Below are positions 24,662 to 33,799 of a stretch of 46,262 nucleotides of DNA, one piece after another (the stretch's first letter is position 1; each line of letters begins with the position of its first letter). The notes under the pieces are model-generated. The model had not been told where the DNA came from, made no database searches, and saw nothing but the letters and a program-made list of their open reading frames with translations. Origin of the DNA: an uncultured Erythrobacter sp. GTDB lineage: Bacteria > Pseudomonadota > Alphaproteobacteria > Sphingomonadales > Sphingomonadaceae. Location of the stretch: assembly GCA_913061345.1 (NCBI GenBank), contig CAJXTZ010000010.1, positions 1 through 46,262 on the forward strand, read 5' to 3'. Position numbers and translations under genes: made by a program.

Positions 24662-25953
24662 TACAGTCTTACCTTTACGCTGCGCGCGTGGGCGGGCAGT
24701 CCTTCGATCTCGGCCAGTGCAACGGCAGCAGGGCCGATCTCGCCCAGGGCCTTCTCTTCCAGCGAGATGAAGCTGGTGCGTTTCATGAAATCCAGCACGG
24801 ACAATCCGCTGGAAAAGCGCGCGCGGCGACCGGTGGGCAGAACGTGATTGGGTCCGGCCACGTAATCGCCGATGGCCTCTGGCGTATGGCGACCCAGGAA
24901 GACACTGCCCGCGTGACGGATTTTCGCAAACATTGCCTCGGGATCGTCAATGGCAAGCTGCACGTGTTCGGCGGCAAGTCGATCGGCAAGGGCGGGGGCT
25001 TCGGCCATCAGGTCTTCCACCACGATCACCACGCCATTGTTCTCCCAACTTTCGCGGGCGACCATCTTGGTATCGAGTTGTGCCAGCAGCACGTCCACGG
25101 CATCTTCCACCGCGGCCGCGTAATTGGCATCATCGGTAATAAGAATGGACTGGCTGGAGGGGTCATGCTCCGCTTGGCTCAGCAGGTCTGCCGCGATCCA
25201 GTCCGGGTCGTTCTTCTCGTCAGCGATCACAAGGATTTCGCTGGGGCCTGCCACCATGTCTATGCCGACCACGCCGTAAAGCTGGCGCTTGGCTTCTGCC
25301 ACCCAGGCATTGCCGGGGCCGGTGATGACATCCACCGGCTGAATGCGCCGCGTGCCATAGGCAAGCGCGGCGACGGCCTGCGCGCCGCCAATGCGCCACA
25401 TCTCGTCCACATCGCAAATATGCGCGGCGGCAAGTACCAGATCGTTCATCTTTCCGTGCGGCGTCGGTGTTACCACCGCCAGCCGATCAACCCCTGCAAC
25501 CTTGGCAGGAATGGCGTTCATCAGCAGGCTGGAAGGATAGGCGGCGCGGCCACCGGGGACATAGAGGCCCGCCGCTTCCACCGCCGTCCACCGCGCGCCA
25601 AGTCGCACGTTGGTTTCGTCCCGATAGTCGCGGTCCTGCGGCAATTGGCCCTCATGGTAAGCGCGGATGCGCTGCGCTGCCATGTCCAAGGCGGCCCGCA
25701 CGTCGGGCAGCAGCATGTCGTAGGCGACCTTGCACTGGTCCCTGCCGATGCGCCAGCTGGATAGCTCGGCCGTCAGTGCGTGTTTGTCGTACCGCATGGA
25801 CAGGTCAACCAAGGCATCGTCGCCCTTCTGGCGGACCTGTTCGATAATCGAGCGCACGTCGCTGGCGACGTCGGAATCGCTTTCGCGCCGGTCGTTCACG
25901 ATACGGGCGAACTGCTTTTCGAAGCTATCGCTATTGGCGTATATACGGCGCAT
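24661..25953 (-). CDS. hisD: Histidinol dehydrogenase
   Basis: 430 residues. It performs the last two oxidations of histidine synthesis, L-histidinol to L-histidine with two NAD+. The signature segments are present: [57 protein letters not shown] (Zn and substrate-binding Gln/His) and the C-terminal [12 protein letters not shown]. The open frame continues upstream through hisG, but the ATG at 25951-25953 shares one base with the hisG stop (TGATG), giving tight coupling. Confidence 0.97.
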   Translation of the reverse strand: MRRIYANSDSFEKQFARIVNDRRESDSDVASDVRSIIEQVRQKGDDALVDLSMRYDKHALTAELSSWRIGRDQCKVAYDMLLPDVRAALDMAAQRIRAYHEGQLPQDRDYRDETNVRLGARWTAVEAAGLYVPGGRAAYPSSLLMNAIPAKVAGVDRLAVVTPTPHGKMNDLVLAAAHICDVDEMWRIGGAQAVAALAYGTRRIQPVDVITGPGNAWVAEAKRQLYGVVGIDMVAGPSEILVIADEKNDPDWIAADLLSQAEHDPSSQSILITDDANYAAAVEDAVDVLLAQLDTKMVARESWENNGVVIVVEDLMAEAPALADRLAAEHVQLAIDDPEAMFAKIRHAGSVFLGRHTPEAIGDYVAGPNHVLPTGRRARFSSGLSVLDFMKRTSFISLEEKALGEIGPAAVALAEIEGLPAHARSVKVRL

Positions 25954-26633
25954 CAGGCAGCCTGCTTTTCGGCATATTCGCGAAACCGCTCTACCAGGGC
26001 AGAAACGCGCGGATCGGTTTTCCATGCGGCGCGATTGACGATCAGCCGTGCGCTGACCTGCATGATGACATCTTTCTCCACCAGACCGTTCGATATCAGC
26101 GTGCTGCCGGTGGAAACAAGATCGACGATCCGCCCGGCAAGACCGCTGGACGGGGCCAGTTCCATCGCGCCGTTCAGCTTGATACACTCGGCCTGGATGC
26201 CCTGCGCCTCGAAATAGCGGCTGGTGATGTTGGGATATTTGGTGGCCACGCGCAGGTGGCTGGCGTTGCCGTATTTGTATTCCACAGGCTCCTTCGGCTC
26301 TGCCGTGGACAGGCGGCAGGCACCGATGCCCAGATCGACCGGGGCGTATAGCTGCGAATAGTCGAATTCCTCGATCACGTCGGAGCCTACGATGCCTACC
26401 TGTGCTGCACCAAAGGCAACGAACGTGGCGACGTCGAAGGCGCGCACGCGCAGGATGCGCATTGTGCCCGTCGCGTCGGCAAAGCTGAGAGAACGATCGA
26501 GCTTGTCGTGAAAGGCGCTTTCCGGCACCACGCCAGCCTCTGCCATCACGGGCAATGCCTCGTCGAGGATGCGCCCCTTGGGTAGGGCGAAAATCAGCGG
26601 GCCGAACCGCGTATCGTCGGAACTGGTGGTCAT
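25953..26633 (-). CDS. hisG: ATP phosphoribosyltransferase, short form
   Basis: 226 residues. It catalyses the committed step of histidine synthesis, ATP plus PRPP to phosphoribosyl-[23 protein letters not shown] and the PRPP-site segment [16 protein letters not shown] are clear. It lacks the C-terminal regulatory domain of the long form, so it should need the HisRS-like partner HisZ, which is not in this window. The ATG at 26631-26633 is only 36 nt from the divergent DUF2332 gene. Confidence 0.96.
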   Translation of the reverse strand: MTTSSDDTRFGPLIFALPKGRILDEALPVMAEAGVVPESAFHDKLDRSLSFADATGTMRILRVRAFDVATFVAFGAAQVGIVGSDVIEEFDYSQLYAPVDLGIGACRLSTAEPKEPVEYKYGNASHLRVATKYPNITSRYFEAQGIQAECIKLNGAMELAPSSGLAGRIVDLVSTGSTLISNGLVEKDVIMQVSARLIVNRAAWKTDPRVSALVERFREYAEKQAA

Positions 26634-26669
26634 GGCCGCGCGATGTAGGGGCACGAGGCAGAAAGGGCA

Positions 26670-27755
26670 ATGCGAATGGCGGGCGAAAACGAAACCGGCA
26701 AGATCATGGAAATCGCCAGCGTGCCCGACGCCCTCGAGTGGCAAGCACAACACATGGAGCGCGCCGGAGCTGGCAATAACGCCCGCATTATCCGCGCGCT
26801 GCTGGCGGTGCTGGAGACTGAGACGGCCACCGGCAGGCGCATGGCCAACTGGCAGGGGCTGACGCTGGAAGACGCGATGCCACTGCGCGTGGCGGGCGGA
26901 TTCCACTATCTGCTCCTGACCGGCGAAGAGGATCGGCTGGGCGACATCTATCGCGGCTTCATCACCGATCAGAAGCAGATTGATGCGCTAGTGGTGGAGA
27001 TTGCCCAACGCCACGATCATACGCTGCTGCCCTGGCTCGACAGCCCTCCGCAAACCAACGAGGCCGGACGCAGCGCCAGCGTGATGGCGGGGCTGCTATG
27101 GCTATCGGGCAAACTGGGACCAAAGTTCGAGCTGAGCGAAATTGGCGCGAGCGCGGGCGTGAATACGATGATGGCGCGCTTTTACTACGATCTTGGTGGC
27201 ACCACCGTGGGGCCGAGCCTGTCCTCGATCAAGATTATCCCTGAGTGGCGCGGAGATCCGCCGCCGCAAAACCCTGTTGAGATCGTTGGCATCAAGGGCT
27301 GCGATATCGCCCCGATCGACCTTTCCGATGAAAAGCAGGCGCTCAAGCTGAAAAGCTATATCTGGCCCGAAGCAACGGACCGGATGGCACGCATGGATGC
27401 TGCCATAGCGATGGCGGAACGCGCACCGCCCGACCTGGTAAAGTCGGACGCAGGCGATTTTGTGAAAGAACGACTGGCCACTCCGCAGGAGGAAGGCGTC
27501 ACGCGCACGCTGTTCCACACGATGATGTGGCAATACCTGCCGCAAGCTACACGAGACAGGATTGCGGCAGCGATGGAAGCCGCGGGCGCCGAAGCGACGG
27601 CGGAAAAGCCGCTGGCATGGGTACGCGTCGAAACCAATCGTGAGACGTTCAAGCACGAATTGACGGTGCGTTACTGGCCCGCAGGCGAAAATTGGACGCT
27701 ACTGGCAGAGGCCCACCCGCACGGGGCCTGGGTGGAGTGGAAGGGAGTGGGTTAG
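26670..27755 (+). CDS. DUF2332 family protein
   Basis: 361 residues. The segment [23 protein letters not shown] is the hallmark of DUF2332 proteins and resembles the SAM-binding turn of a methyltransferase, although no activity is established. The N-terminal helical region (about residues 12-110) and the C-terminal [11 protein letters not shown] and [12 protein letters not shown] are also conserved in the family as I recall it. The start at 26670 follows AGAAAGGG; ATGs at 26676 and 26709 are alternatives. It is divergent from hisG, and its stop overlaps the stop of the convergent hydrolase gene by 4 nt. Confidence 0.85.
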   Translation: MRMAGENETGKIMEIASVPDALEWQAQHMERAGAGNNARIIRALLAVLETETATGRRMANWQGLTLEDAMPLRVAGGFHYLLLTGEEDRLGDIYRGFITDQKQIDALVVEIAQRHDHTLLPWLDSPPQTNEAGRSASVMAGLLWLSGKLGPKFELSEIGASAGVNTMMARFYYDLGGTTVGPSLSSIKIIPEWRGDPPPQNPVEIVGIKGCDIAPIDLSDEKQALKLKSYIWPEATDRMARMDAAIAMAERAPPDLVKSDAGDFVKERLATPQEEGVTRTLFHTMMWQYLPQATRDRIAAAMEAAGAEATAEKPLAWVRVETNRETFKHELTVRYWPAGENWTLLAEAHPHGAWVEWKGVG

Positions 27756-28651
27756 GCGGTCCGCTTCAGGAAGCCATCCAGCGCCGCGTTCACCGCTGCG
27801 GGCGCTTCCCAGGGTACGAAATGACCGCTGCCCTCGATTTGTTCGACAGTGAGGCTGGTAACGACCTCGTCCAGCGCCTTGAAGTTAGCGGGCAATAGCG
27901 CCTCGTCCTTCATGCCCCATACCACCAGCGTGGGTATTTCGATCCTGGGTATGGGCGGGGGACTGTATGCAGGTGGCAGTCCGTAAGGATCATCCATCGA
28001 AGGCACCGAAATTCCGCTGGCCCTGTACCAGTTCAGCATGGCGAAGGCGTTGGCGGGATTGGCCCATTGCTGCATCAGCAGGCCAAGCTCGACAGGATCG
28101 TATTGCGGGCGATCTTCCCAGTCGAGCGCACTTCGCAGCAGGGCGCCGAGCCCATGCTGGCTGACGGCATCGTCATGCGCGGGATCGCGAAAGGTGCGCA
28201 TGTACTGGCTGGCGGCGCGCTGGTCCGGATCGGTCAATACAAGACGCTGGAAGATGACGGGATGCGGCGCATTGGCGATCACGGCGCGGGTGACCTGTCC
28301 CGTCGCTTGGCCGAATGCAGCAACCAGCCACGCCAGCGAGCCGCCCCAATCATGGCCGAGGATGGTATAGCTTTGCAGTTCGAGAGCCTGCGCAAGGCCG
28401 ACGATATCCTGAACCAGGGCCATCGTTTCGTAATGCTCTGCGCCTTCGGGCCTGGAAGAATTGCCATAGCCGCGCTGATCGGGCGCAATGCAACGGTAGC
28501 GGTCTGACAGGTGCTCTATCTGGTGGCGCCAGGTGCGGTGGTTTTCCGGGAAGCCGTGGAGAAAAAGCAGCGCTGGCGCATCTCGCGGGCCGGTATCCCA
28601 CACATCCAGTTCGATGCCGTTCGGCAGCTTTACGCGCGCGAGATCGCCCAC
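27752..28651 (-). CDS. Alpha/beta hydrolase, epoxide hydrolase-like
   Basis: 299 residues from a GTG at 28649-28651. HGFPENHRTWRHQ (residues 32-44) forms the oxyanion-hole region, and the nucleophile elbow GHDWGG has Asp101, as in epoxide hydrolases and haloalkane dehalogenases rather than Ser esterases. A cap domain precedes the C-terminal Asp region and GSGHFVPWEAP, which carries the catalytic His. The substrate is unknown. The GTG starts 1 nt after the FKBP stop with AAGGGC upstream, so it is the last gene of the bolA-GST-pirin-FKBP-hydrolase run. Confidence 0.9.
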   Translation of the reverse strand: MGDLARVKLPNGIELDVWDTGPRDAPALLFLHGFPENHRTWRHQIEHLSDRYRCIAPDQRGYGNSSRPEGAEHYETMALVQDIVGLAQALELQSYTILGHDWGGSLAWLVAAFGQATGQVTRAVIANAPHPVIFQRLVLTDPDQRAASQYMRTFRDPAHDDAVSQHGLGALLRSALDWEDRPQYDPVELGLLMQQWANPANAFAMLNWYRASGISVPSMDDPYGLPPAYSPPPIPRIEIPTLVVWGMKDEALLPANFKALDEVVTSLTVEQIEGSGHFVPWEAPAAVNAALDGFLKRTA

Positions 28652-28652
28652 C

Positions 28653-29150
28653 TCAAACGCCCTTGCTGGGAATGCCGACCAGTTCGATAGTGAAGAACAG
28701 GGTCGCCCCGCCGGGGATGGGACCGCGACCCTGAAGGCCGTAGGCAAGCTCTGCCGGAATGGCGATTTCAACCGTGTCACCCACGCCCATATAGGGAATG
28801 GCGATCTGCCACCCCCGCACGAGGTTGCTCAGCGGGAATTCGATCGGCGCGCTGCCCGAATTGGAATCGAACACCTCGCCATCGGCGAAAGTGCCGGTGT
28901 AGTTCACCTGCACGGTATCGCGCACGGTAGGCGCGGGGCCGGTGCCGTCACCAGCCGTCCGGCGGAACTTGATGCCGCCTTCCAGCGTGTGCCAGCCATC
29001 TGCGCGGGTAAGCGAATGCAGCGCGGATTGCTGGGTATTGTGCCATTCGATGCTGCCGGGCGCGCCGGGGGCGGGCGCTTCGGCTACATTCTGCGCAAGG
29101 GCAGGGGTGGCGAAAGCAACAGCGGCGAGGGGGATGAGAATCTTCTTCAT
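28653..29150 (-). CDS. FKBP-type peptidyl-prolyl isomerase, exported
   Basis: 165 residues with a clear signal peptide (MKKILIPLAAVAFATPALAQ, cleavage after residue 20) and a C-terminal FKBP domain from about residue 75: DTVQVNYTGTFADGEVFDSN, RGWQIAIPYMGVGD and AYGLQGRGPIPGGATLFFTIEL. It should assist proline isomerisation during folding of periplasmic proteins. The ATG is at 29148-29150, 27 nt after pirin, with GAAGGG upstream. Confidence 0.94.
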   Translation of the reverse strand: MKKILIPLAAVAFATPALAQNVAEAPAPGAPGSIEWHNTQQSALHSLTRADGWHTLEGGIKFRRTAGDGTGPAPTVRDTVQVNYTGTFADGEVFDSNSGSAPIEFPLSNLVRGWQIAIPYMGVGDTVEIAIPAELAYGLQGRGPIPGGATLFFTIELVGIPSKGV

Positions 29151-29177
29151 GATCGCCCTTCTAACCGGCAATATTCG

Positions 29178-30065
29178 CTACGGATAGTTGACAGTCTTTG
29201 GCGCGCTATCGGGCAGCGGTATATACTCCGTATCATCGCCCGGCACGGCGGCAAAGCGTCCTTCGCGCCAATCCGCCTTGGCCTGCTCGATCCGCTCCCG
29301 ATCGGAGCTGACGAAATTCCACCAAACGTGGCGCTTCGTGGTGAATGCTTCACCGCCCAGCAGCATCACACGAGCGCCGTACCGGCTAATCAGACTAAGG
29401 TTGTCACCCGGTTTCAGCACGACAAGGTCGTAAACCTGCAAGGGCGTTCCATCGATAGTCGCATCGCCGCCCACCAACATCACGGCGCGCTCGTCCGCCT
29501 CGGCATCGATGGGAATGGAACCGCCTTCCTGAAGCAGGATCTCGGCGTAGATAGTGTCGGCATAGCAGGTGGTTTTCGCGCGCTGGCCCCACAGTTCGCC
29601 CATGATGACTTGCGCACGCGCGCCATCGCCTTCGATCCACGGCAGGTTGCTGGTCGCCTCGAATGCAGGCTCGATTTCCTCCTTGCCGTCGGGCAGGGCG
29701 AGCCATGTCTGCATACCATAAAGGCTGGGCCCCTTTTCGCGCTCTGCCATCGGGCTGCGTTCGGAATGGACGATGCCCTTGCCTGCCGTCATCAGGTTCA
29801 CGGAGCCGGGACGGATGGTGGAGAACGTGCCCAGGCTATCGCGATGGTCGATCGCGCCTTCGAACAGCCAAGTGACGGTAGCAAGGTTGATATGCGGATG
29901 CGGGCGCACGTCCATGCCGCAGCCAAGATCGAGTTGTGCAGGTCCGAACTGGTCCACGAAGACGAACGGGCCGACCATGCGGCAATCCTTCGACGGCACG
30001 GCGCGGCGCACGGTAAAACCGCCAAGATCGTGGCTGACGGGGGTAACGGTCTTGACGATGGTCAT
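29178..30065 (-). CDS. Pirin family protein
   Basis: 295 residues, a bicupin. The iron ligands of pirins are all present: His56 and His58 in RPHPHINLATV, His100 and Glu102 in GIVHSERSP. Bacterial pirins such as YhhW are quercetin 2,3-dioxygenase-like or redox-linked regulators; the exact role is open. The ATG is at 30063-30065, 13 nt downstream of the GST gene. Confidence 0.94.
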   Translation of the reverse strand: MTIVKTVTPVSHDLGGFTVRRAVPSKDCRMVGPFVFVDQFGPAQLDLGCGMDVRPHPHINLATVTWLFEGAIDHRDSLGTFSTIRPGSVNLMTAGKGIVHSERSPMAEREKGPSLYGMQTWLALPDGKEEIEPAFEATSNLPWIEGDGARAQVIMGELWGQRAKTTCYADTIYAEILLQEGGSIPIDAEADERAVMLVGGDATIDGTPLQVYDLVVLKPGDNLSLISRYGARVMLLGGEAFTTKRHVWWNFVSSDRERIEQAKADWREGRFAAVPGDDTEYIPLPDSAPKTVNYP

Positions 30066-30078
30066 GGTTCGCGCGTTC

Positions 30079-30786
30079 CTATTGCTCGTCCAGTTCCTCG
30101 TAATGGCGGAAGATACCGTCCTCGTTGAAGTCCATGCGGTGCTCGCTGGCGAGATAGTCGGCCAGGCTCTCTATCTCGGTGACGGCGCCCTGCAGGCCTT
30201 CCAGGTTCACCCAGGTTCCCTGCATCTGCTTCATGAAATTGGGGAAGGCATAGTCCAGTCCCTCCATGAGGTGGAACAGACTGGTATCGACATGGGTGGG
30301 CTGCTGTCCCAGCATGAACGGCCCGCCGCGCGCGGCCAGAGCATTGTCGAAGTGAATGAGATACTTGGGAATGCGCTGCGCGCGAAAATATCCGGCCTTC
30401 TCGAAGGCGGCATCCATCTGGTCCGCGTAGTACAACTCGCTGGCGACGGGATGGTGGACGGAATGAACCTCCTCCACGAAATCGGCGATGTCCATTTGCA
30501 GCTGGAAGAGTTGCAGATCGATTTCCATCTCGCCCGATCCCAGGCCTTCCTTGTCGGAAAGGTACTGGAGGATGAGCGGGGTCTGGCCGATCACCACCTC
30601 GTCATCCACGATGTAGGGCGGGGCGAAGGGGCGAATGCCCTCGAGGCCGTGCATATGCTCCACCAGTGCATCGGCATTCTGTTCGCGCGCCATATCGGTG
30701 TAGTCGACGCCGAAGGCCTCGCAAAACAGCCGTACGAACTCGCCGCGTCCGGGGATTTGCGGCCAGTACCACAATTCTATACTCAC
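30079..30786 (-). CDS. Glutathione S-transferase family protein
   Basis: 235 residues with an N-terminal thioredoxin-like domain (MSIELWYWPQIPGRGEFVRLFCEAFG, with a candidate Tyr/Arg active-site region and VIGQTPLILQYLS as the glutathione-binding cis-Pro/Ser block) and an all-helical C-terminal domain (THVDTSLFHLMEGL). It is likely a detoxification enzyme. The start is GTG at 30784-30786, overlapping the TGA of bolA (GTGA), with GGGGGGAG upstream. Confidence 0.9.
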   Translation of the reverse strand: MSIELWYWPQIPGRGEFVRLFCEAFGVDYTDMAREQNADALVEHMHGLEGIRPFAPPYIVDDEVVIGQTPLILQYLSDKEGLGSGEMEIDLQLFQLQMDIADFVEEVHSVHHPVASELYYADQMDAAFEKAGYFRAQRIPKYLIHFDNALAARGGPFMLGQQPTHVDTSLFHLMEGLDYAFPNFMKQMQGTWVNLEGLQGAVTEIESLADYLASEHRMDFNEDGIFRHYEELDEQ

Positions 30787-31076
30787 GCGTTGTCTCCCCC
30801 CTGCGCCTCACCCGGTGCGAAGCACTTCATGGCAAAGGCATGCACGCGCTCACCGGGAATATCGCCCAGCGCGCCCAGTACCATGCGCTGACGAGCGAGG
30901 CGATTCTTGCCCTCGAAATGGGGGCTTTCCACGATTACGGTGAAGTGCGATTCGCCGCTGCCGTCGTCCCCGGCATGGCCATAGTGCTTCGCGCTATCGT
31001 TGATGACTTCCAGGTGCGTGGGCGCAAGGGCCCCGCGCAGCAGGGTTTCGATCTCTTGTGCAACAGGTCCGCTCAT
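30783..31076 (-). CDS. bolA: BolA family protein
   Basis: 97 residues. The conserved fold motif is seen as HFTVIVESPHFEGKNRLARQRMVLGAL and the C-terminal VHAFAMKCFAPGEA. BolA proteins bind monothiol glutaredoxins with an Fe-S cluster or act as stress and morphology regulators. The ATG at 31074-31076 matches the family start; the longer frame to 31514 is antisense to the J-domain gene. First gene of a five-gene minus-strand run, divergent from the J-domain gene across 54 nt. Confidence 0.94.
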   Translation of the reverse strand: MSGPVAQEIETLLRGALAPTHLEVINDSAKHYGHAGDDGSGESHFTVIVESPHFEGKNRLARQRMVLGALGDIPGERVHAFAMKCFAPGEAQGGDNA

Positions 31077-31130
31077 CGGCCCCAATTGGGGGTTTGCAAC
31101 GCGCGGCGCAATCCCCATCAAGGGGTGTTC

Positions 31131-31721
31131 ATGCGAGGTCAGCGATTTCATGGACGCTACGAGAGCGAGGGGCGGGTGTGCGAACACCCCACTTGCCGAG
31201 AGGCGGGCGAGTTCCGTGCCCCCGGCACAAACGGCAATTCGTTCGATGGGCCGGGCGAATGGCGCTGGTTCTGTCTTGAACACGTGCGCGAATTCAACGC
31301 CGGCTACGACTGGTTCGAGGGCATGAACGCCGACGAGATCTATGCCGCGCAAGCCCCTGGCTCCGGCTGGCAGACCGAAACGCCTGCTTTCAAGCCCACT
31401 GCCGGGATGGACGGGATGCCGCGTTGGGCCGATTTCAACGATCCGCTGGATGCAATCGGTGCGCGCGCCGGCGATATCAAGCGGGCTGCCACGGGTCGCA
31501 GCCACGCTGCGCACAGCCGTTTTACTCCGCGCGAAAGAGAAGCGCTGACGGTGATGGGTTTAGGCCCGAAGACGGACAGGCCGCAATTGCGTCGTCGCTA
31601 TTCGGAACTCGTGCGCCGCTATCACCCAGACAGGAATGGCGGAGACCGTTCGCACGAGGCGCAATTGCAACGCGTTGTGGAGGCTTACCAGCTGCTGCGG
31701 CGTGCGCAGCCCTTCGGCTAG
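31131..31721 (+). CDS. J-domain protein with N-terminal Cys/His module
   Basis: 196 residues. The C-terminal ~60 residues are a J domain with the diagnostic HPD at 165-167 (RRYSELVRRYHPDRNGGD), which stimulates DnaK/Hsp70 ATPase. The N-terminal half carries Cys17, Cys22, Cys48 and His51 (CEHPTC and CLEH), which could be a small zinc site. The start at 31131 has AAGGGG 6 nt upstream; the longer frame back to 30666 overlies bolA and GST. The order bolA, J-domain, cobS is familiar in alphaproteobacteria. Its TAG overlaps the TAG of the convergent oxygenase gene in a shared CTAG. Confidence 0.92.
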   Translation: MRGQRFHGRYESEGRVCEHPTCREAGEFRAPGTNGNSFDGPGEWRWFCLEHVREFNAGYDWFEGMNADEIYAAQAPGSGWQTETPAFKPTAGMDGMPRWADFNDPLDAIGARAGDIKRAATGRSHAAHSRFTPREREALTVMGLGPKTDRPQLRRRYSELVRRYHPDRNGGDRSHEAQLQRVVEAYQLLRRAQPFG

Positions 31722-32581
31722 GGCTTTTGTCGAAAGGCCCAGCGCAGTGTGCCGCCCATCGCACTGGTGACGAGCTTCGCGGGCGTGGCTTGCCAGCCGG
31801 GTCGTTCCAGCCCCAGCATGGTGCGCGAAAAGGGCGGGATGAGGTCCACCGCCGCACTGGCCAGGAAAGGCTGCACTGCACCCGGAGCGCCTTCCACGCG
31901 CCTGTTCACGATCAGGTCGGCCACCTCGCGTGCCTCCGTCCCTGCGCGTAGATCGCCGCGCATCTCGCGGAAGATCGCCTGTGCCTCGGCCTTGGTTTCC
32001 GGCACCGGATCGGCTCCAAGCTGACGGGCGACTAGGGCGAACTGGCGAAAGTATTCGTCCTGCTGACTCAAGGGCATGTTTGGCCGTACATGCACCAGCC
32101 ATGCCTCAAGAAACATCAGCGCCTCCGTCACATGCACCCATGCCAGCGTGCGTGGATTGGTGGCGGAGTAGGGCGTGCCGTCAGGCAGGGTGCCTTGCAC
32201 CTTTGCGTGAATGGCGTTGACGCGGGCAATCGCCGCATCGGCGTTGTCGCGGTGGCCGTAGGTCGTGACAGCGATAAAGCGTGCGGTGCGCCGCAGCCGA
32301 CCATGCATGTCCGCCCTGAAATTGGAGAAATCCAGCACACCGCGCAAAGCATGGGGATGCAACATCTGCAGCAGCAGTGCTGCCATGCCGCCAACCATCA
32401 TGCTCACCACGTCGGCATGGACCATGCGGATAGGCGTGTCCTTGGCAAAGTAGGCGTCGTCGGATGGCGGAACCGGCGCTTCGCCCTTTGCCGTATCGTT
32501 GAACGCGGCGCGCACGCTTTGAACCAGCTTGCGGCGGGCGAAATCGACAGGGTCAAATTTGGAAGGATCCAGGCGAGCCAT
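31718..32581 (-). CDS. MpaB-type (DUF2236) oxygenase family protein
   Basis: 287 residues. The N-terminal half contains [25 protein letters not shown] and then [22 protein letters not shown], the DUF2236 signature with conserved His and Arg residues. MpaB and the latex-clearing protein Lcp are haem oxygenases of this broad family, so a haem-dependent oxidative role is plausible but the substrate is unknown. The ATG is at 32579-32581; the frame extends upstream without resemblance. It lies divergent from cobS (145 nt) and tail-to-tail with the J-domain gene. Confidence 0.88.
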   Translation of the reverse strand: MARLDPSKFDPVDFARRKLVQSVRAAFNDTAKGEAPVPPSDDAYFAKDTPIRMVHADVVSMMVGGMAALLLQMLHPHALRGVLDFSNFRADMHGRLRRTARFIAVTTYGHRDNADAAIARVNAIHAKVQGTLPDGTPYSATNPRTLAWVHVTEALMFLEAWLVHVRPNMPLSQQDEYFRQFALVARQLGADPVPETKAEAQAIFREMRGDLRAGTEAREVADLIVNRRVEGAPGAVQPFLASAAVDLIPPFSRTMLGLERPGWQATPAKLVTSAMGGTLRWAFRQKP

Positions 32582-32726
32582 GGGTGCAATGTGGGGCAGG
32601 CCGCCTGCAAATGCGAGAGCCCATCTGTCCAGGGTGCCCCTGCCGCTGCAATTCGAGCCTTCGGGCAATATAGCACCAACATCTGTGTTGCAGCACCACA
32701 GCCACCCGTCTAGGCAGCGCGCAGAG

Positions 32727-33707
32727 ATGAATGACATGACCAACACAGAAGATGGCGGCACCGCCATGACCGCCCCCGATATCGAACTGGACGTCCGCGA
32801 GACTTTCGGCATTGACGTGGACATGAAAGTCCCCGCCTTTTCCAAGGCGGACGAGCGTGTGCCCGATACCGACGAGACCTATGTCTTCGATCCCGATACC
32901 ACGCTGGCGATCCTGGCGGGCTTTGCCCACAATCGCCGCGTGATGATTCAGGGCTATCACGGCACCGGCAAATCCACCCACATCGAGCAGGTGGCAGCGC
33001 GCCTCAACTGGCCGACGATCCGCATCAACCTGGATGCGCACATCAGCCGTATCGATCTTGTGGGCCGCGATGCCATTGTGCTGCGCGATGGCTTGCAGGT
33101 CACGGAATTTCGCGAAGGCCTGCTGCCCTGGGCGCTACAGCATCCCGTGGCGCTGGTGTTCGATGAATACGACGCTGGGCGGCCCGATGTGATGTTCGTC
33201 ATCCAGCGCGTGCTGGAACAGGCGGGCAAGCTGACCCTGCTGGATCAGAACCGTGTGATCCGTCCCGATCCGCATTTTCGCCTGTTCGCAACGGCTAACA
33301 CCGTGGGCCTGGGCGATACCAGTGGCATGTATCACGGCACGCAGGCGATCAACCAGGGCCAGATGGACCGCTGGAATATCGTGGTGGGCCTCAATTACCT
33401 TCCGGCAGAGACCGAGCGCGAGATCATCGGCGCCAAGACCAAGCTGGACGACAAGATGGTGGCCGATATGATCCGCGTGGCGGACCTGACGCGGCAGGGC
33501 TTCATGAACGGCGATATTTCCACCGTAATGAGCCCGCGCACCGTCATCACCTGGGCGCAGAATACCGAGATTTTCGGCAATCCCGGCTATGCCTTCCGCC
33601 TCAGCTTCCTCAACAAGTGTGACGAGGCAGAACGGATGCTGGTGGCAGAATACTATCAGCGCGTGATGGGCGAGGATCTGCCCGAAAGCGTTGTTGGCAA
33701 GGCATAA
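32727..33707 (+). CDS. cobS: Cobaltochelatase subunit CobS (AAA+ ATPase)
   Basis: 326 residues from the ATG at 32727. An AAA+ ATPase with Walker A GYHGTGKS (residues 76-83), Walker B VALVFDE (141-147), and the CobS-typical start ([21 protein letters not shown]) and end ([19 protein letters not shown]). In aerobic cobalamin synthesis CobS and CobT form the ATPase that drives CobN to insert cobalt into hydrogenobyrinate diamide. CobT usually follows CobS; here the next gene is an M28 peptidase and no cobT or cobN is visible in the window. A second in-frame ATG at 32736 is possible. Confidence 0.93.
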   Translation: MNDMTNTEDGGTAMTAPDIELDVRETFGIDVDMKVPAFSKADERVPDTDETYVFDPDTTLAILAGFAHNRRVMIQGYHGTGKSTHIEQVAARLNWPTIRINLDAHISRIDLVGRDAIVLRDGLQVTEFREGLLPWALQHPVALVFDEYDAGRPDVMFVIQRVLEQAGKLTLLDQNRVIRPDPHFRLFATANTVGLGDTSGMYHGTQAINQGQMDRWNIVVGLNYLPAETEREIIGAKTKLDDKMVADMIRVADLTRQGFMNGDISTVMSPRTVITWAQNTEIFGNPGYAFRLSFLNKCDEAERMLVAEYYQRVMGEDLPESVVGKA

Positions 33708-33799
33708 GTCGGCGCATATTCGCGTTTCGCAGATTGTTCACTTGTCAGTCGGCTCCGGTCGTTTAGCAGGGTGTTTGCATCTGAAACGAGGATACCGAC

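Noticed and set aside
28533..30128. Open frame of 531 codons on the plus strand
   Set aside because: Antisense to the FKBP and pirin genes, with no recognisable motif.
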